The notes: a model not told the origin generated them from the sequence alone. A DNA stretch of 45,580 nt from an uncultured Clostridia bacterium (GCA_944380625.1 CALWIE010000136.1:1-45580); one strand, 5' to 3'; positions 24,790-33,934 are shown, counted from the stretch's first letter. Program-made: numbers and translations.

Positions 24790-26059
24790 CACCATCACAA
24801 GCCGGTGGGTGGGGGACAGCTACAGCTTGATCCACCACCCCACAGGGCTTAAGATCTGCCTGTTCCCCAAGGAACACTCCCACACCACCTTTGCGATTTT
24901 CGGCACAAAGTACGGCTCCATCGACAATTGCTTCCAGCGGGAGGGGGAGCCCCAGCCCCAAAAGGTGCCCGAGGGGATCGCCCACTACCTGGAGCACAAG
25001 CTCTTTGAGAGCGAAGAGGGGGACGCCTTCCAGCGCTACGCAAAGACCGGGGCCAACGCCAACGCCTTCACCTCCTTTGAGACCACCTGCTACCTGTTTT
25101 CCTGCACGGACCAGTTTTACCAGTCCCTGGAGATCCTGCTGGATTTTGTCCAGCACCCCTACTTTACCGAGGAGACCGTAAAAAAGGAACAGGGCATCAT
25201 CGGCCAGGAGATCAAGATGTACGAGGACGACCCCCAGTGGCGCCTGATGTTCAACTACCTGAAGGGGATGTACCACAGCCACCCCATCCAGACGGACATC
25301 GCGGGCACGGTGGAGAGCATCGCCCAGATCACCCCGAAGTTGCTGTACCGGTGCTACAACACCTTCTACAACCTGCACAACATGGTGCTGGCGGTGGCGG
25401 GGAATTTCCAGGTGGACAAGGTGCTGGAGGTGTGCGGCCGGCTCTTAAAGCCCTCCCAGCCTCAAAAGGTCCGCCGGGTCTTCCCGGAGGAGCCGGATTC
25501 CGTGGTCCGCCACCAGGTGGAAGAGCGCCTGGCGGTGGCCTCGCCCCTGTTCCAGTTCGGGTTTAAGGAGCCGGGCGCCGGCGCCCCCCGCAGCGAGCGG
25601 GACGTGGCGGCGGTGGAGGTGCTCTTGGAGGCCATGGCCTCGGAATCCTCCCCGCTGTTTTCCAGGCTCTTGGACCGAGGGCTCATCAATGAGTCCAGCT
25701 TTTCCTACGAGTATTTCGAGGGGGCCGGCTACGCCAACGTCCTTTTCAGCGGCGAGTCCAAGGACCCTCAGGCGGTGGCCCGGGAGATCCTCCAGGAGGC
25801 GGAGCGGTTTTGCAGGGAGGGGATCCCCCTGGAGGCCTTCGAGCGCTCCAAACGGGCCCTCTACGGGGAGATCGTCTCAGGCCTGGACAACATGGGAAAT
25901 GTGGCTAACGGCCTTGTGAACATGGCCCTGCGGGGAAGGGACCTGTTTGCCTATGTGGACTCCCTGGCAGATTTGAAGCCGGAAGAAGCTTCCCTTCGGC
26001 TGGGGCGGATCTTCCGGGAGGAACAGAGCGTCCTCTCTGTCATTCTGCCCTTGGAATAA
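24773..26059 (+). CDS. ymfH: M16-family zinc metallopeptidase YmfH
   Basis: 428 residues. The zinc-binding inverted motif is present as HYLEH (His71, Glu74, His75) in VPEGIAHYLEHKLFESEEGDAFQRYAKTGANANAFTSFETTCYLF. The second lobe has SSPLFSRLLDRGLINESSFSYEYFEGAGY, the usual substrate-cleft sequence. Predicted to form the catalytic subunit with the preceding YmfF; the 17-base gene overlap supports equal synthesis. B. subtilis ymfF/ymfH mutants lose EF-P modification, but the natural peptide substrate is not established. Confidence 0.9.
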   Translation: MEPRIDTITSRWVGDSYSLIHHPTGLKICLFPKEHSHTTFAIFGTKYGSIDNCFQREGEPQPQKVPEGIAHYLEHKLFESEEGDAFQRYAKTGANANAFTSFETTCYLFSCTDQFYQSLEILLDFVQHPYFTEETVKKEQGIIGQEIKMYEDDPQWRLMFNYLKGMYHSHPIQTDIAGTVESIAQITPKLLYRCYNTFYNLHNMVLAVAGNFQVDKVLEVCGRLLKPSQPQKVRRVFPEEPDSVVRHQVEERLAVASPLFQFGFKEPGAGAPRSERDVAAVEVLLEAMASESSPLFSRLLDRGLINESSFSYEYFEGAGYANVLFSGESKDPQAVAREILQEAERFCREGIPLEAFERSKRALYGEIVSGLDNMGNVANGLVNMALRGRDLFAYVDSLADLKPEEASLRLGRIFREEQSVLSVILPLE

Positions 26060-26066
26060 ATAACGC

Positions 26067-26085
26067 GCCTGGCAGTGCGCCAGGC
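26067..26085 (+). promoter_or_regulatory. Hairpin directly upstream of the lgt Shine-Dalgarno
   Basis: GCCTGGC (26067-26073) and GCCAGGC (26079-26085) form a perfect 7-bp stem with a 5-base loop. AAGGAGG begins at the next base. There is no U-tract, so it is not a terminator; it could influence lgt translation or mark an mRNA processing site. Confidence 0.45.
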
Positions 26086-26102
26086 AAGGAGGTACTTTTT
26101 CT

Positions 26103-27272
26103 ATGACGCATACGATTTCGTTTCCCGGCCTGGGCCTGGAGTTTACGGTAAACACCGTGGCCTTTTCCATCGGGAATTTCCATGTTTACTGGTACGGCAT
26201 CATCATCGCGGCGGGCTTTCTGCTGGCCCTGATTTACGCCTCTTTCAAGTGCAAGGACATGAACATCGACGTCAATCACCTGTTCGACGCGGTGATCGCC
26301 GGCCTGATTGTGGGCGTGGTCTGCGCCCGGCTGTTTTACGTGGTGTTCTATCCCGGGGACAAGTACTGGAAAAACCCCATGGAGATCCTTCAGATCCACG
26401 ACGGGGGCCTGGCCATTTACGGCGGCATCCTGGGCGGCCTGGGAGCGGGCGCCCTGGTGGCCCGGCTGCGCAAGCTGAAAGTGGCCGCCGTGATGGACCT
26501 GGCCTCTTTGGGATTTTTGATCGGCCAGTGCGTGGGCCGCGGGGGGAACTTCACCAACCAGGAGGCCTTCGGCACCGCCACCGCCCGGCCCTGGGGCATG
26601 GAGAGCGACGCCACCTCCCTGGTGGTGTCCGGCGCCCCGGTGCACCCCTGTTTCCTCTATGAGTCCCTGCTCTGCCTGCTGGGGTTTGTGCTACTGCACG
26701 TTTTCAACAAGAAGTACCGCCGTTACGACGGGCAGACCTTCCTGCTGTATATGGTCTGGTACGGTGTGGTCCGGTTCTTCATTGAGGGCCTGCGCACCGA
26801 CAGCCTGTTGATCCCCGGGACGGAACTTCGGGTCTCCCAGGTGATCGCCGCCCTGTGCGCTGTGGCGGGGGTCATCCTGCTGGCGGTGTTCCGCCACAAG
26901 ACCAGCCTGACCGGCTGCGGCGACCATCGGGTGATGGAGGCTGTGGGCCTGGCGGAGCCCTTGCCCGAGGAGCTTGTGGAAGAGGAGCCCGAGGACGACG
27001 GCCCCAGCACCATCTTCGGGGACCTGCCCCCGGAAGAGGTGAAGGAAATCTACCGGGAGATCTCCGGCCGTCCGGAGGAGAGCTCTCCAGAGGCCGGGGA
27101 GGAAGAGGCGTCCCAGGCGGCTGAGCCCGAAGGAAAACTTCAAGAGCCGGCCGACGGCGGGGAAGTCCCCGCCTCGGAAGAGGTTCCTTCCAAGGAAAGC
27201 GCGAGAACGGAAGACAGCCCTGAAGGGGACAAGCGGGAAGAGACAACCACAGAGAATGGGGAGGGCGTGTAA
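26103..27272 (+). CDS. lgt: Prolipoprotein diacylglyceryl transferase with long acidic C-terminal tail
   Basis: 389 residues; typical Lgt is 260-290. Transfers diacylglycerol from phosphatidylglycerol to the lipobox Cys of prolipoproteins, as needed for the lipoproteins in this window. Seven hydrophobic segments; [13 protein letters not shown] (~105-116), signature [10 protein letters not shown] (145-154) with the catalytic-core Arg/Asn/Glu, [10 protein letters not shown] (181-190) and [16 protein letters not shown]. From about residue 270 onward there is a ~115-residue tail rich in Glu, Pro, Ser and Thr (EEEPEDDGP..., [15 protein letters not shown]). Given Lgt topology it should be cytoplasmic. 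ATG is 10 bases after AAGGAGG, which itself abuts a 7-bp hairpin. Confidence 0.93.
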   Translation: MTHTISFPGLGLEFTVNTVAFSIGNFHVYWYGIIIAAGFLLALIYASFKCKDMNIDVNHLFDAVIAGLIVGVVCARLFYVVFYPGDKYWKNPMEILQIHDGGLAIYGGILGGLGAGALVARLRKLKVAAVMDLASLGFLIGQCVGRGGNFTNQEAFGTATARPWGMESDATSLVVSGAPVHPCFLYESLLCLLGFVLLHVFNKKYRRYDGQTFLLYMVWYGVVRFFIEGLRTDSLLIPGTELRVSQVIAALCAVAGVILLAVFRHKTSLTGCGDHRVMEAVGLAEPLPEELVEEEPEDDGPSTIFGDLPPEEVKEIYREISGRPEESSPEAGEEEASQAAEPEGKLQEPADGGEVPASEEVPSKESARTEDSPEGDKREETTTENGEGV

Positions 27273-27301
27273 GCGCTCCCGGTGAGAAAGGGGAGAGGAA
27301 C

Positions 27302-28156
27302 ATGGCGCAGCGGATGGATGGCAAGGCTGTTTCCGCGAAGGTGAAGGAGTCTGTGGCCCAGGAGGTGGCCGCCCTGAAGGAGCGTGGGGTGTGCCCCGGG
27401 CTCGCAGTGGTCATCGTGGGGGACGACCCTGCCTCCCGGATTTACGTGAACAACAAGAAAAAGGCCTGCGAGGCGGCTGGCATTCACTCCGAGGAGTACG
27501 CCCTGTCGGCGGACACCACCCAGCGGCAGCTTTTAGAGCTGGTGGACACCCTCAACCGGAAGGAGGAGATCCACGGGATCCTGGTGCAGTCCCCCCTTCC
27601 CAAAGGGCTGGACGAGGGGGCCGTGGTGGAGGCCATCGACCCCCGAAAGGACGTGGACGCCTTTCACGCCTACAACGTGGGCAAAATCATGATCGGGGAC
27701 TACCGCTTCCTTCCCTGCACCCCTGCGGGGATCATGGAGCTGCTGAAGACCTACGGCATTCCCGTGGAGGGAAAGCGCTGCGTGGTCATCGGCCGGAGCA
27801 ATATCGTGGGCAAGCCCATGGCCATGCTCCTGCTCCACCAAAACGGGACGGTCACCGTCTGCCACAGCCGGACCCGGGGACTTGCGGAGATCACCCGCCA
27901 GGCGGACATCCTGGTCTCCGCCGTGGGCAAGGCCAATTTTGTCACGGCGGACATGGTCAAGCCCGGCGCCGTGGTGGTCGACGTGGGCATGAACCGGGAT
28001 GAAAAGGGCAAGCTCTGCGGAGACGTGGACTTTGCCGGCGTGGAGCCTGTGGCCTCTTTCATCACCCCGGTGCCGGGTGGCGTGGGCCCCATGACCATCG
28101 CTATGCTTTTGAAAAACACCGTGACAGCCGCAAAGCTGCAAAACCACCTTCTCTGA
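27302..28156 (+). CDS. folD: Bifunctional methylenetetrahydrofolate dehydrogenase/cyclohydrolase
   Basis: 284 residues. Interconverts 5,10-methylene-, methenyl- and 10-formyl-THF, linking with Fhs. Visible: substrate-site segment [26 protein letters not shown] with Tyr48 and the catalytic-Lys region 52-54, [44 protein letters not shown], the NADP loop [17 protein letters not shown] and the C-terminal [22 protein letters not shown] 27302 follows GGGGAGAGG. It lies 29 bases after lgt and 20 before dxs. In many Clostridia xseA, xseB and ispA sit between folD and dxs; here they are absent. Confidence 0.96.
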   Translation: MAQRMDGKAVSAKVKESVAQEVAALKERGVCPGLAVVIVGDDPASRIYVNNKKKACEAAGIHSEEYALSADTTQRQLLELVDTLNRKEEIHGILVQSPLPKGLDEGAVVEAIDPRKDVDAFHAYNVGKIMIGDYRFLPCTPAGIMELLKTYGIPVEGKRCVVIGRSNIVGKPMAMLLLHQNGTVTVCHSRTRGLAEITRQADILVSAVGKANFVTADMVKPGAVVVDVGMNRDEKGKLCGDVDFAGVEPVASFITPVPGGVGPMTIAMLLKNTVTAAKLQNHLL

Positions 28157-28176
28157 CAGGGGGGAGTCTTGTCACA

Positions 28177-30066
28177 ATGGCTGGAATGCTGGAAAAAATC
28201 CACTCCCCTGAGGACATTCGGGGGTTTGGCGCGGAAGAGCTCGCCGCCCTGTGCGAGGAGATGCGCCGGGTCATCATCGAGACCGTGTCCGCCAACGGCG
28301 GGCATTTGGCCTCGAACCTGGGGGTGGTGGAGCTGACTGTGGCCTTGGCCCTGGCCTTTTCCCCGCCCCGGGACACCATCGTCTGGGACGTGGGCCATCA
28401 AAGCTACCCCTATAAGCTGCTCACCGGGAGATACCCCCAGTTCTCCACCATCCGCCAGGAGGGGGGATTGGCGGGGTTCCCCTGCCGGGAGGAAAGCCCC
28501 TACGACATGTTCACCTCCGGGCACAGCAGCGCCTCTATCTCCGCCGCCCTGGGTGTCTCCGAGGCAAACTACCTCCAGGACCGGGAGGGCTATGTGGTGG
28601 CCGTCATCGGGGACGGGGCCCTTACAGGGGGCCTTGCCTACGAGGGCCTGAACAACGCCGGGCGGCTGCACCGGAACCTGATTGTCATCCTCAACGACAA
28701 CGCCATGTCCATCTCCCGGAACGTGGGGTCCATGGCCCGCTATCTCAGCTATCTGCGCACAAAGCCCGGCTACATCCGGGCCAAGAACCGCTTGGAGGTC
28801 TCCCTGCAAAAGCTGCCGGCTGTTGGCCCCGCTATCGCACGGGTGCTGCGGAAGGCCAAGCGGGGGATCAAGCGCCTGTTTTACCACTCCACCATCTTCG
28901 AAGACTTCGGCTTTGCCTATTATGGGCCCTTTGACGGGCACAACGTGAAGGACCTTGCCGAGACCTTGGAGACCGCCAAGCTCCTCCACAAGCCGGTGCT
29001 CATCCATGTACGCACCTACAAGGGAAAGGGCTATCAGTACGCGGAGCAGGACCCCACCATTTACCACGGTCTCTCCGGCTTTGATGTGACCACCGGAAGC
29101 ACCGGGGAAAAATCCCAGAGCTTTTCCGACGAGTTCGGGCGCACCCTTTGCCAGCTGGCGGAGGGAGACCGTCGCATCTGCGCCATTACCGCCGCCATGC
29201 AGTCGGGCACGGGCCTTGGCCCCTTCCGGGAGCAGTTCCGGGAGCGCTTTTTCGACGTGGGCATCTCCGAGGAACACGCCGCCACCTTTGCCGGAGGTTT
29301 GGCCGCCGGCGGCATGGTGCCTGTGTTCGCGGTGTACTCCACCTTTTTGCAGCGGGCCTACGATGAGCTGATCCACGACATCTCCCTGCAAAACACCAAG
29401 GTCCTTTTGGCCATCGACCGGGCAGGTGTGGTAGGGGAGGACGGCAAGACCCACCAGGGCGTGTTCGACGTGGCCTACCTGCAAACCATCCCCCACGTGA
29501 CCGTCTATTCCCCGGCGTATTTTAAAGAGCTGCGGGTGCAGATGGCCCACCTGGTGGAGAAGGGGGAGGGCCTGTGCGCCATCCGCTATCCCCGGGGGAA
29601 GGAGCTCTATAAGCCCGGCTACTTCCGGAGCACGGCGGAGCCCTTTAGCGTCTACGGCAGCGGGGACGCCTCCCTGTGCGTGGTCACCTTTGGGCGGATG
29701 TTCTCCTTTGCCGCCGAGTGCCGGGAAAAGCTGGAGAGCCAGGGCCTGGCCGTAAAGCTTCTAAAACTCAACCGCATCATCCCGCTGGACCCTGCCGCCG
29801 TAGAAGAGGCGCTGCCCTGCTCCCAGGTGTTCTTCCTGGAGGAGGGCGTGCAGCGAGGCGGTTTGGGGGAGCATTTTGGCTTTTGCCTGCAAGAGCGGGG
29901 CTTTCGGGGCAGCTATCACCTGCGGGCCATCGAAGACCCCTTTATCCCCCACGCGCCCATGTTCCGGTCCCTGGAGGCATTGGGCCTAAACGCCGCCGGC
30001 ATCCAACGGTGGATCGAAGAAACCTTGCAGGAGAAAGGGGAGAGCCGCTCTGAAAAAACGACTTGA
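28177..30066 (+). CDS. dxs: 1-deoxy-D-xylulose-5-phosphate synthase
   Basis: 629 residues, standard length. A thiamine-diphosphate enzyme that condenses pyruvate and glyceraldehyde 3-phosphate, the first step of the MEP isoprenoid pathway. Visible: NGGHLASNLGVVELTVAL (substrate His), WDVGHQSYPYKLLTGR, FTSGHSSASISAALG, the ThDP motif GDGALTGG (145-152) ending at LNDNAMSIS (172-180), ISEEHAATFAGGLAAGG with the catalytic Glu, and YPRGKELY. ATG 28177 follows GGGGGAG; an ATG three codons later is possible. Its 3' end overlaps the probable CTG start of tlyA by 17 bases. Confidence 0.95.
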   Translation: MAGMLEKIHSPEDIRGFGAEELAALCEEMRRVIIETVSANGGHLASNLGVVELTVALALAFSPPRDTIVWDVGHQSYPYKLLTGRYPQFSTIRQEGGLAGFPCREESPYDMFTSGHSSASISAALGVSEANYLQDREGYVVAVIGDGALTGGLAYEGLNNAGRLHRNLIVILNDNAMSISRNVGSMARYLSYLRTKPGYIRAKNRLEVSLQKLPAVGPAIARVLRKAKRGIKRLFYHSTIFEDFGFAYYGPFDGHNVKDLAETLETAKLLHKPVLIHVRTYKGKGYQYAEQDPTIYHGLSGFDVTTGSTGEKSQSFSDEFGRTLCQLAEGDRRICAITAAMQSGTGLGPFREQFRERFFDVGISEEHAATFAGGLAAGGMVPVFAVYSTFLQRAYDELIHDISLQNTKVLLAIDRAGVVGEDGKTHQGVFDVAYLQTIPHVTVYSPAYFKELRVQMAHLVEKGEGLCAIRYPRGKELYKPGYFRSTAEPFSVYGSGDASLCVVTFGRMFSFAAECREKLESQGLAVKLLKLNRIIPLDPAAVEEALPCSQVFFLEEGVQRGGLGEHFGFCLQERGFRGSYHLRAIEDPFIPHAPMFRSLEALGLNAAGIQRWIEETLQEKGESRSEKTT

Positions 30067-30871
30067 CGTCCTCGTGACGGAACGGGGCCTGGCGGAGAGC
30101 CGGGAAAAGGCCAAAGCCCTGATTATGGCCGGGCAGGTCTATGTGGAAAACCAAAAGGCCGATAAGCCGGGGGACACCTTCCCCGAGGACGCGCCCATTG
30201 AGGTGCGGGGGAAAGGCCTTGCCTACGTGAGCCGGGGGGGCCTGAAGCTGGAAAAGGCGATGGGGGAGTTCCCCATCGCCTTGGAGGGAAAGGTCTGCAT
30301 GGATGTGGGGGCCTCCACCGGCGGCTTTACAGATTGTATGCTCCAAAATGGGGCGAGGAAGGTGTATGCCGTAGACGTGGGCTACGGCCAGCTGGCCTGG
30401 ACCCTGCGCAACGACCCCCGGGTGGTCAACCTGGAGCGCACCAACGCCCGGTATCTGACCCGGGAGCAGATCCCCGAGGCCATCCAGTTTTTCTCCGTGG
30501 ATGTTTCCTTTATCTCCCTGGGGATCATCCTGCCGGCGGTGCGCCCTCTTTTGGCGGAGGGCGCCCGTGCGGTGTGTCTCATCAAGCCTCAGTTTGAGGC
30601 GGGCCGGGAAAAGGTGGGCAAAAAAGGGGTGGTCCGGGACCGCAAGGTCCACGAAGAGGTGATCTGCCGTATCCAGGAGCTGGCCCTGGAAAACGGCTAC
30701 TCCGTGCTGGGGCTTACCTTCTCCCCGGTAAAGGGGCCGGAGGGGAACATCGAATACCTGATCTATCTGGAGCGCTCCGAGGCTCCCGAGAGGGCCCCCG
30801 GCGTTCCCCAGGCGGCCCAGGTGGTGGAGGAATCCCACCAGGCCCTGGACCAGTCTGCCCGGGCCCTGTAG
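30050..30871 (+). CDS. tlyA: TlyA family rRNA 2'-O-methyltransferase (probable CTG start)
   Basis: 273 residues if read from CTG 30050. An N-terminal S4 RNA-binding domain (KKRLDVLVTERGLAESREKAKALIMAGQVYVENQ) is followed by an FtsJ-like methyltransferase domain with SAM motif CMDVGASTGGFTD and the KPQFEAGREKVGKKGVVRD segment. Family members 2'-O-methylate rRNA cytidines; often annotated hemolysin A. The family N-terminus is MKKRLDVLL.ERGL, which here is encoded from CTG with AAAGGGGAG about 7 bases upstream. The first conventional start, GTG 30074, would drop the first eight conserved residues and has no Shine-Dalgarno. It overlaps dxs by 17 bases. Confidence 0.88.
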   Translation: MKKRLDVLVTERGLAESREKAKALIMAGQVYVENQKADKPGDTFPEDAPIEVRGKGLAYVSRGGLKLEKAMGEFPIALEGKVCMDVGASTGGFTDCMLQNGARKVYAVDVGYGQLAWTLRNDPRVVNLERTNARYLTREQIPEAIQFFSVDVSFISLGIILPAVRPLLAEGARAVCLIKPQFEAGREKVGKKGVVRDRKVHEEVICRIQELALENGYSVLGLTFSPVKGPEGNIEYLIYLERSEAPERAPGVPQAAQVVEESHQALDQSARAL

Positions 30872-30886
30872 GAGGGAGGAAGTGGA

Positions 30887-31729
30887 ATGAAGATAGCCGT
30901 TTTGCCCAACCTGACCAAGCAAGAGGCCCAGGCCTGTACCCAGGAGGTGCTGAAGGTCCTGGAGGAATGCGGTTGTGAGACTGTGCTCAAAACGGACCTG
31001 TTCTCAGAACACGGCCTCTACCGCCAGGGCGGGGCGGCGGAGGATGTCCTGCGGGAGTGCGACCTGTTTGTGGCCATTGGGGGCGATGGGACCATCATCC
31101 ACACCGCCAAGCTGGCCGCCTTTTTGGACAAGCCCATCCTGGGCGTCAACGCGGGGACCCTGGGCTTCACCGCAGGGGTGGAGCGCCAGGAGCTGGGGCG
31201 CCTTTCCCTGCTGGCAAAGGGGGACTTCCGGGAGGAGCCCCGGCGGATGCTCTCCGTGGAGGTAAAGGGGAAAAACGGTTCCAGCCATTTTTACGCCCTC
31301 AACGACGCGGTGCTCTCCGGGGAGCCCGCCAAGATCATCGATTACCATATGCGCCTGGGCAGGAGGTCCTACCGGTACAGGGCCGACGGCTTTATCGTGG
31401 CCACGCCCACAGGCTCCACCGCCTACTCCCTTTCCGCAGGGGGGCCGGTGATCGAACCCAGCATCGACTGCCTGGTATACACCCCGATCTGCCCCCATTC
31501 CCTTTTCAACCGCAGCGTCATTTTCGCCGGGGACCCTCCCATGGAAGTGGAGATCCCGGAAAACATTGGGAAGCTGTACCTCTCGGTAGACGGCGAACCT
31601 CCCCTGGAGGTCTCCACCGGGGATCGGCTGGCCTTTTCCCGGGCGGGGTGCTTCGCCCGGTTTATCCGCCTGGGAAGGCAGGATTTTTACGACACCCTCA
31701 ACCGGAAGATCATCGAGACAAGGCCCTGA
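30887..31729 (+). CDS. nadK: NAD kinase
   Basis: 280 residues, cytoplasmic. Phosphorylates NAD to NADP. The kinase motif GGDGT is at 65-69 (FVAIGGDGTIIH), followed by GVNAGTLGFTAGVE, the LNDAVLSG segment (usually NE/ND), RADGFIVATPTGSTAYSLSAGGPVIEP and TPICPHSLFNRSVI, all diagnostic. ATG 30887 follows GGAGGGAGGAAG. Located between tlyA and argR as in the conserved clostridial dxs-tlyA-nadK-argR-recN order. Confidence 0.96.
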   Translation: MKIAVLPNLTKQEAQACTQEVLKVLEECGCETVLKTDLFSEHGLYRQGGAAEDVLRECDLFVAIGGDGTIIHTAKLAAFLDKPILGVNAGTLGFTAGVERQELGRLSLLAKGDFREEPRRMLSVEVKGKNGSSHFYALNDAVLSGEPAKIIDYHMRLGRRSYRYRADGFIVATPTGSTAYSLSAGGPVIEPSIDCLVYTPICPHSLFNRSVIFAGDPPMEVEIPENIGKLYLSVDGEPPLEVSTGDRLAFSRAGCFARFIRLGRQDFYDTLNRKIIETRP

Positions 31730-31791
31730 GACCCTGGGCCTTCCCCCCTAGGGAAAACGGCTCAAATGCCAGAAAGGACGGAGGTATCCCT

Positions 31792-32244
31792 ATGAAAACC
31801 CGACGGCACGCAAAAATTCTGGAACTTATCAAGGAATACGACATCGACACCCAGGACGAACTTCTCCGCTACCTGCGGGAAAGCGGGTTTGACGTGACCC
31901 AGGCCACTGTCTCTCGGGACATCAAGGAGCTGCGCCTGGTAAAGACCCTCTCCCGCTCCGGGAAGTACCGCTACTCCACCGGCAGCGAGAGCAGCAGCGA
32001 TATGTCCTCAAAATTCTACTCCCTGTTCGCCGACTCTGTGCTCTCGGTGGAGGCCGCCCAGAACATCCTGGTAATCCGCTGCATGACGGGTATGGCCCAG
32101 GCGGTGTGCGCCTCTTTGGACGCCATGCGCTGGCAGGGCTTTGTGGGCACCCTGGCAGGGGACGACACCATCTTCATCGTCTGCCGTACCGACGGCGACG
32201 CGGCCAGCTCCCAGGAGGAGTTCCGCAAGCTGATCAACAGGTGA
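31792..32244 (+). CDS. argR: Arginine repressor ArgR/AhrC
   Basis: 150 residues. The N-terminal winged helix covers ~1-70 (RRHAKILELIKEYDIDTQDELLRYLRESGFDVTQATVSRDIKELRLVK, with the recognition helix ATVSRDIKEL). The C-terminal oligomerisation and arginine-binding domain ends with GFVGTLAGDDTIFIVCRTD, the GDD pair being the arginine ligand region. It represses arginine synthesis and activates catabolism as an arginine-bound hexamer. ATG 31792 follows AAAGGACGGAGG. Its TGA stop is part of the recN Shine-Dalgarno, so translation is coupled. No ARG-box candidate was identified in the window. Confidence 0.95.
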   Translation: MKTRRHAKILELIKEYDIDTQDELLRYLRESGFDVTQATVSRDIKELRLVKTLSRSGKYRYSTGSESSSDMSSKFYSLFADSVLSVEAAQNILVIRCMTGMAQAVCASLDAMRWQGFVGTLAGDDTIFIVCRTDGDAASSQEEFRKLINR

Positions 32245-32250
32245 TTTTCC

Positions 32251-33909
32251 ATGCTGGCACAGTTATTCATCCAAAACATAGCCGTCATTGAGAGGGCTTC
32301 CCTGGACCTTGACCAGGGCTTTACCGTTCTCACCGGCGAGACGGGAGCCGGCAAGTCCATCATCATCGACGCCATCCACGCCGTGCTGGGGGAACGCACC
32401 TCCCGGGAGCTGGTCCGCTCCGGCGCCCAGGGGGCCTCGGTGTCCGCCCTGTTTACCGGTCTGGATCCGGAGACCCTGGCCCTTTTGGACCGGCTCTCCA
32501 TCCCCCGGGAGGAGGACGGCTCTCTCCTTGTCCAGCGGGATATTCGGCTGGAGGGCCGCTCCCCCTGCAAATTAAACGGAGCCCCCGCCACAGTGTCCAT
32601 GCTCAAGGAGCTGGGGCCCCGGCTCATCACCATCCACGGCCAGCACGAGAGCTACGAGCTCCTCTCCCCGGAAGTTCACGTGTCCTATCTGGACAGCTTC
32701 GCTGGTCTGGAAGGCCTTTTGGCCGAGTACCAGCAGGCCTACCGGGACCTGCGGGAGACCCAGCGCCAGCTGGAGGCGCTCCAGGCGGATGAGGGGGAAA
32801 AGGCCCGCCTTTGCGACCTTCTGCGCTACCAGATCGACGAGATCGAAGGGGCAAACATCCGTCAAGGGGAGCGGGAAGAGCTGGAGGCCCAGCGGGAGGT
32901 CATCCGCAACAGCGAGAAGATTGCCGCCTCCCTGGAGCTTTTGCGGGGCTTGCTCTCCGGGGACGAGGAGGGCAACGGCCTTCTGGCGGGGCTGGAGCAG
33001 GCCAGCGCCGAGGCGGAGCGGGTCGGCGCCTATCTGCCGGAGCTGGCGGACGCCGGGCAGAAGCTGCGGGAGGCAGGCTACTTGGTGGAGGATGTGGACG
33101 TTTCCCTGCGAGGCGCGGGCGTGGACTTCGACCCGGCCCTTCAGGAGTCCATTGAGGAGCGCCTGGACCTGCTGTACAGGCTGGGGCTCAAGTACGGCGG
33201 CAGCGAGGAAAAGGTTTTGGCCTTTTTGGAGGACGCCCGGCGGCGGCTGCACCAGATTGAATTTGCCGATGAGGAGCGGGAGCGCCTGGAAGGCCTTTAC
33301 GAGGAGCAAAAGCACAGGGCCATCGCCCTTGCCAAGGAGCTCTCCGGCAAGCGGCAAGAGGCGGCCGCCCAGTTTATCCGCCAGGTCAAGGAGGAGCTCT
33401 CCTTTTTGAACATGCCCGGCATCCAGTTCGAGACGGAGATCCAGCGGGTGCCCCTGTACTCCATGGGCTGCGACAAGCTCCAGTTTTTGGTCTCCGCCAA
33501 CAGGGGGGAGCCTCCCCGGCCCATGTCTAAAATCGCCTCCGGCGGCGAGCTCTCCCGGATTATGCTGGCCATCAAGACGGTGCTCTCCGGCAAGGACCGG
33601 GTCCCCACCCTCATCTTTGACGAGGTGGATACGGGCATCAGTGGTTCCGCCGCCAGCAAGGTGGGGCAAAAACTCAAGCAGGTCTCGAAAAACCGGCAGG
33701 TGCTGTGTATTACCCACCTGGCCCAGATCGCCGCTTTAGCGGACCATCACTTCCTCATCGAGAAGCGCGTGGAGGGGGAGCGTACCTTTACCCAGGTCCG
33801 GGAGCTGGATTTTGAGGGCCGCAAGGGAGAGGTTGCCCGTATCATCGGCGGGGAGGCCGTTACAGGGCTTCAGCTGGAGATGGCCGAGGAAATGCTGAAA
33901 AGCTCTTGA
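32251..33909 (+). CDS. recN: DNA repair protein RecN
   Basis: 552 residues. An SMC-like ATPase that acts on double-strand breaks and promotes end coherence. Walker A GETGAGKS is at 29-36 after LFIQNIAVIERASLDLDQGFTVLT. A long, charged coiled-coil region spans roughly 150-360 (ELEAQREVIRNSEKIAASLELLRG, EERERLEGLYEEQKHRAIALAKEL). The ABC signature block is IASGGELSRIMLAIKTVL and Walker B TLIFDEVDTGISGSAASKVG, followed by the H-loop ITHLAQIAALADHHF. Six bases after argR. Its TGA stop lies inside the -35 hexamer of the tyrS promoter. Confidence 0.96.
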   Translation: MLAQLFIQNIAVIERASLDLDQGFTVLTGETGAGKSIIIDAIHAVLGERTSRELVRSGAQGASVSALFTGLDPETLALLDRLSIPREEDGSLLVQRDIRLEGRSPCKLNGAPATVSMLKELGPRLITIHGQHESYELLSPEVHVSYLDSFAGLEGLLAEYQQAYRDLRETQRQLEALQADEGEKARLCDLLRYQIDEIEGANIRQGEREELEAQREVIRNSEKIAASLELLRGLLSGDEEGNGLLAGLEQASAEAERVGAYLPELADAGQKLREAGYLVEDVDVSLRGAGVDFDPALQESIEERLDLLYRLGLKYGGSEEKVLAFLEDARRRLHQIEFADEERERLEGLYEEQKHRAIALAKELSGKRQEAAAQFIRQVKEELSFLNMPGIQFETEIQRVPLYSMGCDKLQFLVSANRGEPPRPMSKIASGGELSRIMLAIKTVLSGKDRVPTLIFDEVDTGISGSAASKVGQKLKQVSKNRQVLCITHLAQIAALADHHFLIEKRVEGERTFTQVRELDFEGRKGEVARIIGGEAVTGLQLEMAEEMLKSS

Positions 33910-33934
33910 CAATTCCTCCGGGGAACCGTATAAT
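33906..33934 (+). promoter_or_regulatory. Consensus sigma-A promoter of tyrS
   Basis: A perfect TTGACA (33906-33911), 17-base spacer and perfect TATAAT (33929-33934). The recN stop codon TGA (33907-33909) lies inside the -35. Such a full-consensus promoter fits a gene whose control is by T-box attenuation. Confidence 0.93.
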
